Source: Streptococcus sanguinis | GTDB taxonomy: Bacteria; Bacillota; Bacilli; Lactobacillales; Streptococcaceae | Reading direction: 5' to 3' | Assembly (NCBI GenBank): GCA_013378335.1 | Contig: CP040556.1 | Location: forward strand, 1,860,001 to 1,924,000 | DNA length: 64,000 nt | Shown here: one piece after another, positions 18,133 through 28,045 of the stretch | Layout: each line of letters begins with the position of its first letter | Numbering within the stretch: position 1 is the stretch's first letter | The notes under the pieces: generated by a model | The model's database searches: none | Told to the model about the DNA's origin: nothing | Seen by the model: only the letters and a program-made list of their open reading frames with translations | Program-made: the position numbers and the translations under genes

Positions 18133-18152
18133 GCCAAGACACTTGTCTCGAC
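18133..18152 (-). terminator. efp-asp23-nusB operon terminator
   Basis: GTCGAGAC and GTCTTGGC pair around AAGT on the minus strand and run into TTTTTT, just after the nusB stop. Confidence 0.75.
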
Positions 18153-18159
18153 CTTTATT

Positions 18160-18591
18160 TTATTCAACGATAAATTGACTCAAAATCCCATTAATGAACT
18201 TACTGGACTTTTCGTCAGAGAATTGCTTGGAAAGCTCAATGGCTTCATTGACTGCTACCAGCTGTGGAGTGTCAAACTCTGTAATTTCAAAGATCCCCAG
18301 ACGCAGGATATTTTTCTCTACTAGCGTCAGACGATCCACTGTCCAGCCCTTTTTGAGGTGCTGGGCAATTTTCTTATCCAAGTCATCCTTGGACTGAATC
18401 ACACCAGAGACCAGATTGAGCAAGAAGGCTGGAATATCAGCTTCCGCCGCTTTGTCTGCCTCTTCGTCCTTATCATACGAATAGGCAAATCTGCAAGCCT
18501 CCACAAGATCCCCTTCATACTCTAGGCTCATCAGGGCCTGAAAAGCCCGCTGGCGCAGACCTCTTCTGGATTCCAACAGTATATCAGTCAT
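18160..18591 (-). CDS. nusB: transcription antitermination factor NusB
   Basis: The 143-aa all-helical RNA-binding protein works with NusE (S10) on boxA of rRNA leaders to prevent termination. Recognisable landmarks are RRGLRQRAFQALMSLE at the N-terminus and the C-terminal block DTPQLVAVNEAIELSKQFSDEK, ending FINGILSQF. The ATG at 18591 is chosen because it follows GAGG and matches homologues; it overlaps the asp23 stop by 8 bp. It is the last gene of efp-asp23-nusB, the conserved Firmicute order. Confidence 0.95.
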   Translation of the reverse strand: MTDILLESRRGLRQRAFQALMSLEYEGDLVEACRFAYSYDKDEEADKAAEADIPAFLLNLVSGVIQSKDDLDKKIAQHLKKGWTVDRLTLVEKNILRLGIFEITEFDTPQLVAVNEAIELSKQFSDEKSSKFINGILSQFIVE

Positions 18592-18973
18592 TGAGGAAGT
18601 CCTCATCAAATAGATCTTTCAAGTCTGGCTTCGGTGCCTTTTCTGGAACAATACCTGCCACATGGATATTGACAGCAGACAGCTCTACCTCAGCCATATC
18701 AAAAACAGCACTTTTTACAGCCTTCTGGATTGCTACTGCAACAGTCGGAACGCTGACACCGTATTCCAAATACAGGTAGATGTCTACAGTCACATCTCCT
18801 GTCTCATCTGTATGGAGCGATACTCCACGACCGAGTGAACGCATAGAAAGACTGTCTGACATACTCTTATTTGCGAAGGAATAAACGCCTTCTACCTTTG
18901 CCGTTGCAATAGCAATAATTTTTTCCAAAACACGTGGCGCAATGACGATTTCACCTAATTGTTCAGCTGCCAT
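18584..18973 (-). CDS. Asp23/Gls24 family envelope stress protein (YqhY type)
   Basis: The 129-aa protein carries the Asp23 fold: an N-terminal IVIAPRVLEKIIAIATAKVEGVY block and alternating beta strands (VTVDIYLYLEYG, then a VPTVAVAIQKAVK helix). Proteins encoded between efp and nusB in Firmicutes (YqhY in Bacillus) are linked genetically to control of fatty-acid synthesis through acetyl-CoA carboxylase. That role is family knowledge and is not shown here. It lies 19 bp after efp and overlaps nusB by 8 bp, so the three genes are one transcript. Confidence 0.9.
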   Translation of the reverse strand: MAAEQLGEIVIAPRVLEKIIAIATAKVEGVYSFANKSMSDSLSMRSLGRGVSLHTDETGDVTVDIYLYLEYGVSVPTVAVAIQKAVKSAVFDMAEVELSAVNIHVAGIVPEKAPKPDLKDLFDEDFLND

Positions 18974-18992
18974 AGTTATTACCTCTTCTATA

Positions 18993-19553
18993 TTATGCGC
19001 GAGAAACGTAAGTTCCTTCTGCAGTGTTGATGATTAATTTTTGTCCAACTTCGATGAAGTCTGGTACGTTGACAACAAGACCTGTCTCAAGTGTAGCGGG
19101 CTTACCAGATCCGGTAACAGTAGCTCCCTTGATAGATGGCTGAGTATCTGTCACGACCAATTCAACTGTTGTTGGTACAGTCACACCAATCACTTCTGTT
19201 CCGTAGAACTGGATTTTCACATCAGAGTTTTCAAGGATGAATTTCAATTCTTCTTCTACATTGACTACTGGAATTTCATATTGATCGTAAGTCTCAGTAT
19301 TCATGAAATAAGCAGTGTCATCCATTTGGTACAAGTATTGAGCTGGAACAGTTTCAATAATGGCTTGTTCAAATTTTTCTTCTGGACGGTAGCTGGTATC
19401 AAAGGTAGAGCCAGTACGAACATCGCGCAGCTTCATACGCATAATCGTATTTCCTTTACCTGGTTTGTGGTGGCTCGCTTCCAAAACGCGGATGAGTTTT
19501 CCATCAGCTGTTTCGAAGGTCATTCCAGCTTTCAGCTTACTTGCTTCAATCAT
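18993..19553 (-). CDS. efp: translation elongation factor P
   Basis: The 186-aa, three-domain factor binds between the P and E sites of stalled ribosomes and restores peptide-bond formation at polyproline. The N-terminal KOW-like domain contains the tip loop HHKPGKGN, whose lysine enters the peptidyl-transferase centre. Two OB domains follow ([14 protein letters not shown] region; the C-terminal domain ends [16 protein letters not shown]). The start ATG follows AAAGAGG. First gene of the asp23-nusB transcript; 61 bp separate it from the peptidase upstream. Confidence 0.96.
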   Translation of the reverse strand: MIEASKLKAGMTFETADGKLIRVLEASHHKPGKGNTIMRMKLRDVRTGSTFDTSYRPEEKFEQAIIETVPAQYLYQMDDTAYFMNTETYDQYEIPVVNVEEELKFILENSDVKIQFYGTEVIGVTVPTTVELVVTDTQPSIKGATVTGSGKPATLETGLVVNVPDFIEVGQKLIINTAEGTYVSRA

Positions 19554-19614
19554 TCTATATTACCTCTTTTTAAAATTATATTTCTACTTATTCTATCATA
19601 AAGCCTGATAATTC

Positions 19615-20676
19615 TCAAATAACAATCAACTCTTTCGGCGCAAGAGTTAGGACTTCGCAGCCTGTTTCTGTGATGAGGAGATCGTCTTCGATGCGGACGC
19701 CGTATTTGCCATCCAGATAAATACCCGGCTCATCAGTCAGGACCATGCCCGCCTCAATCAGCTCTTCTGACTTGCCAAAGTAAGGAACCTCATGGATGTC
19801 CAGGCCGATACCGTGACCAATCCCATGGCTAAAGTAAGGGCCATAGCCAGCATCGTTAATAATCTGGCGCGGAATCCGGTCAAAATCAATTCGGCTAAGC
19901 CCAGACTTGGCTGCTTCTATCAGGGCTTGATTGCTACGCAGAACAATATCATAAATCTCCCGCTCCTCATCTGTCACATGTCCCACATGAACAGTCCGCG
20001 TCATATCACTGACATAGTGATTGTAGTAGCAGCCAAAGTCCATGGTCAAGGTTTCCCCTTTTTGAATGACCTTGTCACTAGCCACGCCATGTGGCATAGC
20101 AGAGCGGTAGCCCGAAGCGATGATGAAGTCAAAAGAGGCACCTGAAGCACCTAGCTGCCGCATACGGGCATCTAAAAAGTTCATAACAGCCAGCTCTGTC
20201 GTCTCACCAGGCTTGATAAAATCCAGTACATCTAGGAAGGCTTGATCCGAAATCTGACAGGCCTCACGAATTGTCGCGATTTCTTGCTCATCTTTAATCA
20301 TGCGCAAATTTTCAATAAAGCCTGTCATGGGAAGCAGCTGGTAGGCTGAGAAGACACTTTCCAGCATCTTGAAGTAGGCATAGGAAATTTCATCCTCAAA
20401 ACCGATTTTTTGCAGCTTGTCATCCGCAATAATCTTGACAATCTCTCCAATCGCGTCGCGCGTTTCTACAATATCAAAACCTTGGACAACTCCCTTGGCA
20501 ATCAGCGTATAGCGCGCATCTGTCAGGAAAATTCGGCGTGTTTTGCTGATGAAAACCGTCGCTTCTGTCCCGCTGAAACCAGTCAGATAGTAAATATTTT
20601 TCAGATTGGTTACTAAAACAGCATCGCATTCTGTCTGAGCCAATGCTGCTTCAAACTTTTCAACTCTTGATAACAT
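19615..20676 (-). CDS. Xaa-Pro peptidase, M24 family
   Basis: The 353-aa cytoplasmic metallopeptidase releases residues next to proline. The creatinase-like N-terminal domain (about 1-125) precedes the pita-bread catalytic domain. Metal ligands are visible as Asp in TMDFGCYY, Asp in VSDMTR, His in SHGIGHGIG, Glu in DEPGIY and Glu in VRIEDD. The frame is open 23 codons further upstream, but the ATG at 20676 has CGGAGG seven bases before it. Placed immediately upstream of efp, as in many Firmicutes; a Xaa-Pro peptidase beside the polyproline factor is a recurrent pairing. Confidence 0.92.
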   Translation of the reverse strand: MLSRVEKFEAALAQTECDAVLVTNLKNIYYLTGFSGTEATVFISKTRRIFLTDARYTLIAKGVVQGFDIVETRDAIGEIVKIIADDKLQKIGFEDEISYAYFKMLESVFSAYQLLPMTGFIENLRMIKDEQEIATIREACQISDQAFLDVLDFIKPGETTELAVMNFLDARMRQLGASGASFDFIIASGYRSAMPHGVASDKVIQKGETLTMDFGCYYNHYVSDMTRTVHVGHVTDEEREIYDIVLRSNQALIEAAKSGLSRIDFDRIPRQIINDAGYGPYFSHGIGHGIGLDIHEVPYFGKSEELIEAGMVLTDEPGIYLDGKYGVRIEDDLLITETGCEVLTLAPKELIVI

Positions 20677-20789
20677 GAGGCACCTCCGTGAAATAACTAA
20701 GCTTATTATATCAAAAAACAAGTCAAATAGGACATTTTTTGACAAACCTTATCTAGGGCTTAGAATCCAACGAGCATTCTCCGACACGA

Positions 20790-20823
20790 AAAATCCCTGT
20801 TTTTAATATCAAACAGGGATTTG
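20790..20823 (-). terminator. uvrA terminator
   Basis: A 12-bp perfect stem (AAATCCCTGTTT with AAACAGGGATTT) with an 8-base loop lies five bases after the uvrA stop on the minus strand. Confidence 0.85.
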
Positions 20824-20828
20824 ATGAA

Positions 20829-23660
20829 TCATTTCACGTGCAGCTTGCCTTTCAAGTACTGGCCGGTATAGCTGGCTGGATTAGCAGCGACTTCTTCCGG
20901 TGTCCCTGTCGCAATGATTGTACCACCACCGACACCGCCTTCCGGTCCTAAGTCGATGATATGGTCAGCTGTCTTGATAACATCCAGATTGTGCTCGATA
21001 ACGAGTACTGTATTGCCATCGTCCACAAAGCGTGATAACACATGAAGGAGCTTGGCAATGTCTTCGGAATGCAGACCCGTTGTCGGCTCATCCAAGATAT
21101 AGAAAGACTTACCAGTCGAGCGCTTGTGAAGTTCGCTGGCCAGCTTCATCCGCTGAGCTTCACCACCTGACAAGGTCGTGGCTGGCTGCCCTAGAGTCAC
21201 ATAGCCTAGTCCCACATCCTTGATAGTCTGGAGTTTGCGGGCAATCTTGGGAATGTGCTGGAAGAATTCTACCGCATCATTAACCGTCATGTCCAGAACC
21301 TGAGCAATATTCTTTTCCTTATAGTGAACCTCTAGAGTCTCGCTATTATAGCGGGTGCCGTGACAGACCTCGCAGGCCACATAGACGTCAGGCAGGAAGT
21401 GCATCTCAATCTTGATAATCCCATCACCCGAGCAGGCCTCACAGCGACCGCCTTTGACATTAAAGCTGAAACGGCCCTTCTTGTAGCCGCGAATCTTGGC
21501 TTCATTGGTCTTGGCAAACAGATCGCGAATATCGTCAAAGACTCCAGTATAGGTAGCCGGATTAGAGCGCGGTGTCCGGCCAATCGGACTTTGATCAATA
21601 TCAATCAGTCGATCCACATGCTCAATGCCGCTGATTTTCTTGAACTTACCTGGCTTGGCAGAATTGCGGTTGAGTTTTTGGGCGATGGCCTTTTTAAGGA
21701 TAGAATTGACCAGCGTTGACTTACCGGATCCAGAAACTCCGGTCACAGCGATGAATTTGCCCAAGGGGAATCTAGCCGTGATGTTCTGCAGGTTATTTTC
21801 CTGAGCACCAGTCACTTCGATAAAGCGACCGTTGCCTACGCGGCGTTCCAATGGTACTGGAATCTCGCGCTTACCTGACAAGTATTGGCCTGTGATAGAT
21901 TTCTTGCTCTTGGCTACTTGCGCAGGAGTGCCGGCTGCTACGATTTCACCGCCGAAAACACCGGCTCCTGGTCCCACATCAATCAGCCAGTCCGCCTCCC
22001 GCATGGTATCCTCATCGTGCTCAACTACGATGAGGGTATTGCCCAGGTCGCGCATCTTCTTGAGGCTGGCAATCAGGCGGTCATTGTCACGCTGGTGCAA
22101 GCCAATAGAGGGCTCGTCCAGGATATAGAGGACACCACTCAAGTTCGAGCCGATCTGAGTCGCCAAGCGAATCCGCTGACTCTCACCTCCTGATAGAGTC
22201 CCAGCCGAGCGAGACAAAGTCAGGTAATTAAGACCAACATTATTAAGGAAGGTCAGGCGATCATGAATTTCTTTGAGAATAGGCCGCGCAATCGTGTCTT
22301 CATTGTCAGTCAGACTTAACTTCTCCAACTGTTCCAAATGATCTGCAATGGACAAGTCTGAAATCTCACCGATGTGCAAGCCATCTTCGCCGCCAACCTT
22401 GACAGACAAGGCCTGGGGACTGAGTCGATAACCATGACAAGCTACACAGGTAAGCTCATTCATATAAGCCCGCATCTGTGTCCGAGTAAAATCACTATTG
22501 GTTTCATGGTAGCGACGGTTGATATTAGTGACAACCCCCTCAAAAGGAATATCAATATCGCGCACACCGCCAAACTCATTTTCATAGTGGAAATGGAACT
22601 CCCGACCATCTGAACCAAAGAAAATCAGCTGTTTTTCTTCCTCAGTCAGTTCCTCAAAAGGCTTGTCCATATCAATACCAAAGGCTGCCATGGCCTGCTC
22701 CAGCATCTGCGGATAGTAGTTGGAGGAGATGGGATTCCAAGGCGCTAGCGCTCCTTCGCGCAAGGTCTTGCCAGCTTCAGGCACAACCACATCTAAATCT
22801 ACCTCCAGCTTAACCCCCAGACCATCACAGTCCGGACAGGAGCCAAAAGGCGCATTGAAAGAGAAGAGGCGTGGCTCCAGTTCTGGGACTGTAAAGCCAC
22901 AGACTGGACAAGCATAGTGCTCAGAAAAGAGCAACTCCTCGCCGTCCATGGTGTCAATCACCACATACCCCTCAGCAATCCGCAAAGCTGCTTCGACCGA
23001 GTCAAAGAGGCGGCTGCGCACCCCTTCCTTGATGACAATTCTGTCTACTACAACCTCAATATCATGCTGCTTGCTCTTAGAAAGCTCTGGCACTTCCGTC
23101 ACATCGTAAATATCGCCATCCACGCGCACACGCACATAACCGTCCTTTTGAATCTTATCAAAAACGGTCTTATGCTGACCCTTTTTCTTGCGGATGACCG
23201 GCGCTAAAATCTGCAACCGCTGACGCTCCGGCAATTCCAAAACCTTGTCAACAATCTGCTCGACAGACGAAGCCGTAATAGCTCCATGACCGTTAATACA
23301 GTATGGCGTTCCAACACGAGCATAGAGCAGGCGCAGATAGTCATTGATTTCGGTTGCAGTTCCCACTGTTGAGCGGGGATTTTTGCTGGTTGTCTTCTGG
23401 TCGATGGAAATAGCCGGGCTGAGACCATCAATCGAGTCCACATCCGGCTTTTCCATATTGCCCAAAAACTGCCGAGCATAGGCCGACAGACTCTCCACAT
23501 AGCGGCGCTGCCCCTCAGCATAGAGGGTGTCAAAAGCCAGACTGGACTTGCCCGAACCGGACAGACCGGTCACCACGACCAACTTGTCCCGCGGAATTTC
23601 TACATCAATATTTTTTAAATTATGAGCTCGCGCTCCATGAATCACAATTTTATCTTGCAT
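20829..23660 (-). CDS. uvrA: excinuclease ABC subunit A
   Basis: The 943-aa damage-recognition ATPase of nucleotide excision repair forms a dimer that loads UvrB on lesions. It has two ABC modules with Walker A motifs GLSGSGKS (about residue 31) and GVSGSGKS (about residue 640), two signature motifs (TLSGGESQR and TLSGGEAQR), and zinc-binding cysteine pairs (CPVCGF then [14 protein letters not shown] then CEVCHGTR). Full length compared with the usual 940-950 aa. Divergent from corA, with TATAAT on both strands in the 120-bp gap. Confidence 0.97.
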   Translation of the reverse strand: MQDKIVIHGARAHNLKNIDVEIPRDKLVVVTGLSGSGKSSLAFDTLYAEGQRRYVESLSAYARQFLGNMEKPDVDSIDGLSPAISIDQKTTSKNPRSTVGTATEINDYLRLLYARVGTPYCINGHGAITASSVEQIVDKVLELPERQRLQILAPVIRKKKGQHKTVFDKIQKDGYVRVRVDGDIYDVTEVPELSKSKQHDIEVVVDRIVIKEGVRSRLFDSVEAALRIAEGYVVIDTMDGEELLFSEHYACPVCGFTVPELEPRLFSFNAPFGSCPDCDGLGVKLEVDLDVVVPEAGKTLREGALAPWNPISSNYYPQMLEQAMAAFGIDMDKPFEELTEEEKQLIFFGSDGREFHFHYENEFGGVRDIDIPFEGVVTNINRRYHETNSDFTRTQMRAYMNELTCVACHGYRLSPQALSVKVGGEDGLHIGEISDLSIADHLEQLEKLSLTDNEDTIARPILKEIHDRLTFLNNVGLNYLTLSRSAGTLSGGESQRIRLATQIGSNLSGVLYILDEPSIGLHQRDNDRLIASLKKMRDLGNTLIVVEHDEDTMREADWLIDVGPGAGVFGGEIVAAGTPAQVAKSKKSITGQYLSGKREIPVPLERRVGNGRFIEVTGAQENNLQNITARFPLGKFIAVTGVSGSGKSTLVNSILKKAIAQKLNRNSAKPGKFKKISGIEHVDRLIDIDQSPIGRTPRSNPATYTGVFDDIRDLFAKTNEAKIRGYKKGRFSFNVKGGRCEACSGDGIIKIEMHFLPDVYVACEVCHGTRYNSETLEVHYKEKNIAQVLDMTVNDAVEFFQHIPKIARKLQTIKDVGLGYVTLGQPATTLSGGEAQRMKLASELHKRSTGKSFYILDEPTTGLHSEDIAKLLHVLSRFVDDGNTVLVIEHNLDVIKTADHIIDLGPEGGVGGGTIIATGTPEEVAANPASYTGQYLKGKLHVK

Positions 23661-23742
23661 CTTGACCTCGTTTCACTTATAAACCCTCTCCATTATAACA
23701 AATTTTTCTGCAAACTTTTGCCCCAAAAACCCGAATTTGTAG

Positions 23743-23748
23743 TATAAT
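23743..23748 (+). promoter_or_regulatory. corA -10 box
   Basis: TATAAT at 23743-23748, about 40 bp before the corA start. A poor TTGCCC at 23718 is the best -35 candidate. Confidence 0.5.
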
Positions 23749-23788
23749 AGTACGGTATGCAAAAAACACTCTGGAAAGGAAAATGATT

Positions 23789-24733
23789 ATGAAGCAAGTC
23801 TTTTTATCAACTACGACAGAATTCAAAGAGATTGATTCGCTCGAATCGGGCACCTGGATTAATCTTGTCAACCCTTCCCAGAGTGAATCAATCGAAATCG
23901 CCAACGCCTTTGGTATTGACATCGCTGACCTGCGAGCCCCCCTCGATGCGGAAGAAATGTCCCGGGTTACTATCGAGGATGAGTACACGCTGATCATCGT
24001 TGACGTGCCCATCACTGAGGAGCGGAATAATAAGATTTACTACGTCACTATCCCGCTTGGTATTATCATCACAGAAGAAGCGATTATCACCACTTGTTTG
24101 GAGAAATTGCCTCTGCTAGATATCTTCATTCACCGGCGCTTGCGCAACTTCTATACTTTTATGAAGTCACGTTTTATCTTTCAGATTCTCTACCGCAATG
24201 CTGAGCTATATCTGACAGCCCTGCGCTCCATTGACCGCAAGAGTGAGCAGATTGAAAGCCAACTGCACAAGTCCACGCGAAATGAAGAACTGATTGAGCT
24301 TATGGAGTTGGAAAAGACCATCGTCTATTTCAAGGCCTCTCTTAAGACAAATGAGCGAGTGATTAAGAAGCTGACCAGCTCTACCAGCAATATCAAGAAA
24401 TACCTAGAAGACGAGGACTTGCTGGAAGACACCTTGATTGAGACCCAACAGGCCATTGAGATGGCTGATATCTACGGCAACATCCTCCACAGTATGACAG
24501 AGACCTTTGCCTCTATCATTTCTAATAACCAGAACAATATCATGAAAGCCTTGGCTCTGGTGACCATCGTCATGTCTATCCCGACCATGATTTTCTCGGC
24601 CTATGGGATGAACTTCAAAAATAACGAACTGCCTCTCAACGGTGAACCACATGCCTTCTGGATTATCATGTTCATCGCCTTTGCCATGAGTGCTTCGGTC
24701 ATGGCCTATCTCATGCACAAAAAACTATTTTAA
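23789..24733 (+). CDS. corA: CorA-family magnesium transporter
   Basis: The 314-aa pentameric divalent-cation channel subunit has a large cytoplasmic N-terminal domain with a long stalk helix (about 150-250) and two C-terminal membrane helices. The signature YGMNF follows the first helix, and the loop after it forms the outer pore. Two ATGs are possible, 23783 and 23789. The second is chosen because AAAGGA is eight bases away; it is only two from the first. Divergent from uvrA; the DUF1129 gene follows after 18 bp and is probably cotranscribed. Confidence 0.93.
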   Translation: MKQVFLSTTTEFKEIDSLESGTWINLVNPSQSESIEIANAFGIDIADLRAPLDAEEMSRVTIEDEYTLIIVDVPITEERNNKIYYVTIPLGIIITEEAIITTCLEKLPLLDIFIHRRLRNFYTFMKSRFIFQILYRNAELYLTALRSIDRKSEQIESQLHKSTRNEELIELMELEKTIVYFKASLKTNERVIKKLTSSTSNIKKYLEDEDLLEDTLIETQQAIEMADIYGNILHSMTETFASIISNNQNNIMKALALVTIVMSIPTMIFSAYGMNFKNNELPLNGEPHAFWIIMFIAFAMSASVMAYLMHKKLF

Positions 24734-24751
24734 CCTTTAGAAAGAAGACCT

Positions 24752-25426
24752 ATGTCACAAGTATCCCTCGACAAACTCAGTAAGAAAAACAAAGAATTTA
24801 TCCATATCGCGACTAACCAGCTCTTACAAGACGGCAAATCCGATCAGGAAATCCAGACTATCTTAGAAGGCATTCTGCCGGAAATCCTGGAAAATCAAAC
24901 CAAAGGAATCACTGCCCGCGGCCTCTACGGAGCCCCAACTACTTGGGCGGCTTCTCTGACTGCAAAAGAGCGCTATGATGCCGAACATCCAAAAGAAAAT
25001 GACGATCCTAAATGGATGATGCTGGACTCCGTCCTCTTTATCTTTGGTTTCTTTACCCTCCTGACCTCAATCGTCAATCTAGCTTCCTCTCAGCCATCTG
25101 TCTATGGACTGACGACTCTCGTACTCGGAAGCATCGTCGGCGGGCTTTCTTTCTATGCTCTCTACCACTTTATCTACCGTTTCTACGGACCAGACAAGGA
25201 CCGCAGCCAGCGCCCTAAGCTGCTCAAATCCATCCTCACTATGGCAGCTGCTATTCTCCTCTGGAGCATGTCCATCGTCCTGACTAGTCTCCTGCCTGAA
25301 TTCCTCAATCCCCGCCTGTCCAATATCGTAGTTGCTATTGTCGGCGCTATTACCCTAGCCCTGCGCTTCTATCTCAAAAAACGCTTCAACATCAAGAGCG
25401 CGACTATGGGACCGACGAGATATTAA
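24752..25426 (+). CDS. DUF1129 family membrane protein
   Basis: The 224-aa protein has a soluble helical N-terminal part (about 1-90: KLSKKNKEFIHIATNQLL, a GLYGAPTTWA motif) followed by four hydrophobic segments between residues 95 and 210. This matches the DUF1129 family common in streptococci and lactobacilli; its function is unknown. It follows corA by 18 bp with an AGAAAGAAG ribosome binding site, which suggests a link to cation homeostasis by position only. Confidence 0.8.
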   Translation: MSQVSLDKLSKKNKEFIHIATNQLLQDGKSDQEIQTILEGILPEILENQTKGITARGLYGAPTTWAASLTAKERYDAEHPKENDDPKWMMLDSVLFIFGFFTLLTSIVNLASSQPSVYGLTTLVLGSIVGGLSFYALYHFIYRFYGPDKDRSQRPKLLKSILTMAAAILLWSMSIVLTSLLPEFLNPRLSNIVVAIVGAITLALRFYLKKRFNIKSATMGPTRY

Positions 25427-25434
25427 TATCTACA

Positions 25435-25461
25435 TAAAAAGAGGTTCACTAACCTCTTTTT
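25435..25461. terminator. bidirectional terminator
   Basis: AAAAAGAGGTT, loop CACT, AACCTCTTTTT lies between convergent genes. The stop codon of the minus-strand small gene lies inside this stem. Confidence 0.85.
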
Positions 25462-25655
25462 GATTTGCTTCGAAAATATTTCCAATAAAGAGAGTAGGGA
25501 ATGGGCAAACTGAGAATCAACCAAAAGCGATTGACAACAAGGTCCGCCTTTCCTGCGCTGTTAAAATGAATGGGAACCTGCTCTGGTAGCAGGCAGATAA
25601 GCAAAAATATGATTACTGCTAAGAGAAACAAAACGACTAAATCTTTCTTTTTCAT
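25449..25655 (-). CDS. small DUF1648-type membrane protein
   Basis: The 68-aa protein has two hydrophobic segments and the DUF1648 signature between them (LPEQVPIHFNSAGKAD). Larger relatives such as SdpI-type immunity proteins begin with this module; here only that module remains. It starts in a TAATG overlap with the permease stop behind GGAGG, so it is translated with the ABC transporter. Its stop lies in the shared terminator hairpin. A role in transporter assembly or immunity is a guess. Confidence 0.7.
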   Translation of the reverse strand: MKKKDLVVLFLLAVIIFLLICLLPEQVPIHFNSAGKADLVVNRFWLILSLPIPYSLYWKYFRSKSKRG

Positions 25656-27202
25656 TAGCCATGAACCTCCTTAAAATATCCTTGTTTTATTAAATGCCTA
25701 TAAAGGACGGCTGCCAAAAGCAAAAGTCCAAGCGCTGAGATTCGCAGCGACATCTCCAAGTCCATACTAAATAGCAAGGATAAGCAAAGAGGGAACACAA
25801 GAACCAAGATGCCTATTCCTCCAGACAAGATAGCCGCAAAACTTTGTTTAATAACAATCATTTCATTGTCCCAGATGAACTTAGGATAATGAAAATTGAC
25901 CACAAGTCCCTGAAGAGCTGTAAACAGTGAGTAAGCCAGTGAAATAAGGACCAAATCCACTACTTGCAAGCCTCCTAGCGAGAAACGCCAAACCAGAACA
26001 GGCAAGCCCAGCAGCAAGGCCGTGACGTGTAAAGACACCGTCAAGGCCAGCTTCGCCATCATTATCTGCCTCATAGATACTGGGAGCGTCTGAAGCAACC
26101 AAATCTCTTCACCCTCCAAGGAAATACTGACAGCTGCAGGATTGGAAATACTGAGACATCCAGCCAGTAATAGAGGTAAAAACTCTCGGCTATTACTGAG
26201 TCCAATCGAAGAAAAGAGGGCATCAGGACTCATAAAACAAAGCGAGATGGCTAAAACGATGATTAAAATGATTCCCAGTCCACTATTGAGCATATAAAGA
26301 TAGGAACACACAAAATTCGCAATTTCTCTCCTATAAAGGGCCATAAATGGAGACTTCTGCCAGCTTCTATAGCCTTTTCTTTCTGACCTCACATCTGTTA
26401 TCATCTGATTCATTTTTATATAATTTCTACTTAAATACCTTAGAAAAAGTCCTGTCAGCGCAAAAGATATAAGTATCAACAGAAGGCTAGCCCACCAAAA
26501 ATGATGACGATTAAAAAACAAGCTTGCCGGAGGATAGAGAGAAGTCAGCTGCTTGGTAAGCAAGAGACCAAGATTTTCAGCTGACATTCCGGCTCTCATA
26601 GCCCACATACTGCCTGTTGCCAGCCCCAAAAGCAAGAGGAGAGAAAAAAGAAAGGCAGCTAGATTTTTATGAGGGGCCTTTGAGGCAATGTAGGCAACGC
26701 ATAAGCCGAGTAAAGAGGCTAAAGAGAGAGGTAAAAGAGGAATAAATCCCATTAAAAGCAGATAAAGAAGCAACTCCAAGAAGGACGCACCATAGCCAAA
26801 CCAAACGAGGCCTGCTGGCAGCATGAGAAGGATGGCAAACACACTGTTCAAAAGATAAAGAAAAGCGTATTTCTCATAGACGATTTCTCTAATACTGAGC
26901 GGCAATACGATGAGCCTCTCAAGTTCCTCTTGGTCAAACAAGATGCCATTTGACTGCATCAGACTGAAAAAGAAAATAATAAAACTAACCAAGGCAATCA
27001 TATAGGCTGGAATCAAATTTGCCTGCCCAAACCTGACCAAACTCAAAGCCGTTAAAAGGTTGTAGCCTGAAAATAACAAAACAAGCAAAAAAAGTAGACC
27101 AAGCTTAAAATACCTGCCCAACCCTCGTCCTTTCCTTAAATTATTGAGCGAAAATGTGCTGTATAATTGTACTTTTAAAAGCAGAAGAATATTAGTCATC
27201 AT
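25655..27202 (-). CDS. ABC transporter permease
   Basis: The 515-aa protein has about 12 hydrophobic segments in two similar halves and no ATPase motif. The frame is open to 27322, but the ATG at 27202 has GGAG seven bases upstream and overlaps the end of the ATPase gene. An ATG directly following (27199) is equally usable. Gene order TetR, ATPase, permease, DUF1648 suggests a drug or peptide efflux or immunity system. With the ATPase gene frameshifted, the transporter may be inactive. Confidence 0.8.
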   Translation of the reverse strand: MMTNILLLLKVQLYSTFSLNNLRKGRGLGRYFKLGLLFLLVLLFSGYNLLTALSLVRFGQANLIPAYMIALVSFIIFFFSLMQSNGILFDQEELERLIVLPLSIREIVYEKYAFLYLLNSVFAILLMLPAGLVWFGYGASFLELLLYLLLMGFIPLLPLSLASLLGLCVAYIASKAPHKNLAAFLFSLLLLLGLATGSMWAMRAGMSAENLGLLLTKQLTSLYPPASLFFNRHHFWWASLLLILISFALTGLFLRYLSRNYIKMNQMITDVRSERKGYRSWQKSPFMALYRREIANFVCSYLYMLNSGLGIILIIVLAISLCFMSPDALFSSIGLSNSREFLPLLLAGCLSISNPAAVSISLEGEEIWLLQTLPVSMRQIMMAKLALTVSLHVTALLLGLPVLVWRFSLGGLQVVDLVLISLAYSLFTALQGLVVNFHYPKFIWDNEMIVIKQSFAAILSGGIGILVLVFPLCLSLLFSMDLEMSLRISALGLLLLAAVLYRHLIKQGYFKEVHG

Positions 27203-27904
27203 CCTGTAACTCCATAAATACTTGTTCCAAACTGGATGTCCCCTTAACTTCAGAGGTCCTTCCATTAGCCACCAAACGTCCCTTTTGCAGAATTGCCACC
27301 TTATTGCAGAGTTCTTCCGCAACCTCTAAAACATGGGTAGAAAAGAAAATCGCATGCCCTTGACTGGCTAGCTCTCTCATGATCTGCTTAAAATAATATG
27401 CGCCTTTCGGATCTAAACCGACAAAAGGTTCATCTAAAATCAATAGTTCTGGATCATGCAAGAGGGCAGCAATTAGCGCCAATCGCTGCTTCATCCCATG
27501 CGAATAAGCTGATATCAACTGATCCAAAGAAGTATCCAGCTCAAACATTTTAGAATACTTTTTTATAGCCGCTTGCCTTTTTTCCAAAGAGACTCTATAA
27601 ATGTCTGCTACAAAGTCCAAAAACTGCCTTGCTGTCAGATTTTTATAAAGGTCTGGGTTATCCGGCAGAAATGCCATCTTTTCTTACAAAGCAAGGGCTC
27701 CTTCCTGATAGAGTGCCCACAGATATAAATCTCTCCTTTATCAAAATCATGAATCCCCACAATGGACTTAATGGTGGATGTCTTACCTGCTCCATTAGCG
27801 CCGATGAAGCCATAAATATCCCCAGGCTCCACCATCAGACTAAGATCATCCACTGCCTTTTTACCGTTGCTATATACTTTTGTTAAATGTTCTATTTTTA
27901 ACAT
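27192..27904 (-). pseudogene. ABC transporter ATPase, frameshifted
   Basis: Two overlapping frames together make one ATPase of about 237 aa. The first (27904 to 27635) has Walker A GANGAGKTS. The second (from 27677) begins MAFLPDNPDLY and has the signature YSHGMKQR, Walker B LLILDEP and the H-loop FSTHV. The break lies at an A4 run on the minus strand (27679-27682): adding one A would join them as KKKMAFLPDN. No slippery heptamer suited to programmed -1 shifting is present. The ATG at 27677 has only a weak ribosome site. Either a real null mutation or a base-call error. Confidence 0.85.
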
Positions 27905-27924
27905 GAATTTCTCCTTTTATTTAA

Positions 27925-27941
27925 ACTGACATCTTGTCAGT
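27925..27941. promoter_or_regulatory. TetR operator 1 (before the ABC ATPase)
   Basis: ACTGACATCTTGTCAGT, a palindrome with seven-base arms, sits between the probable promoter and the ATPase start. Confidence 0.75.
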
Positions 27942-27988
27942 ATTGGTGTAAAATTTTTTAAATATCAAGATTAAGAGATTGAAGTTCC

Positions 27989-28009
27989 GAACTGACATTT
28001 TGTCAGTTC
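27989..28009. promoter_or_regulatory. TetR operator 2
   Basis: GAACTGACA, TTT, TGTCAGTTC: a perfect 9+9 palindrome upstream of the ABC promoter region. Confidence 0.75.
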
Positions 28010-28022
28010 TGTTTCTAAATAA

Positions 28023-28040
28023 AAGGCAGAAAACTGCCGA
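28023..28040 (-). terminator. tetR terminator
   Basis: GGCAG, TTTT, CTGCC followed by TTTTATTT on the minus strand, starting a few bases after the tetR stop. Confidence 0.7.
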
Positions 28041-28045
28041 TTATT

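Noticed and set aside
27670..27690. Programmed -1 frameshift in the ABC ATPase
   Set aside because: AAG AAA AGA is not a suitable slippery heptamer and no downstream stem was found.
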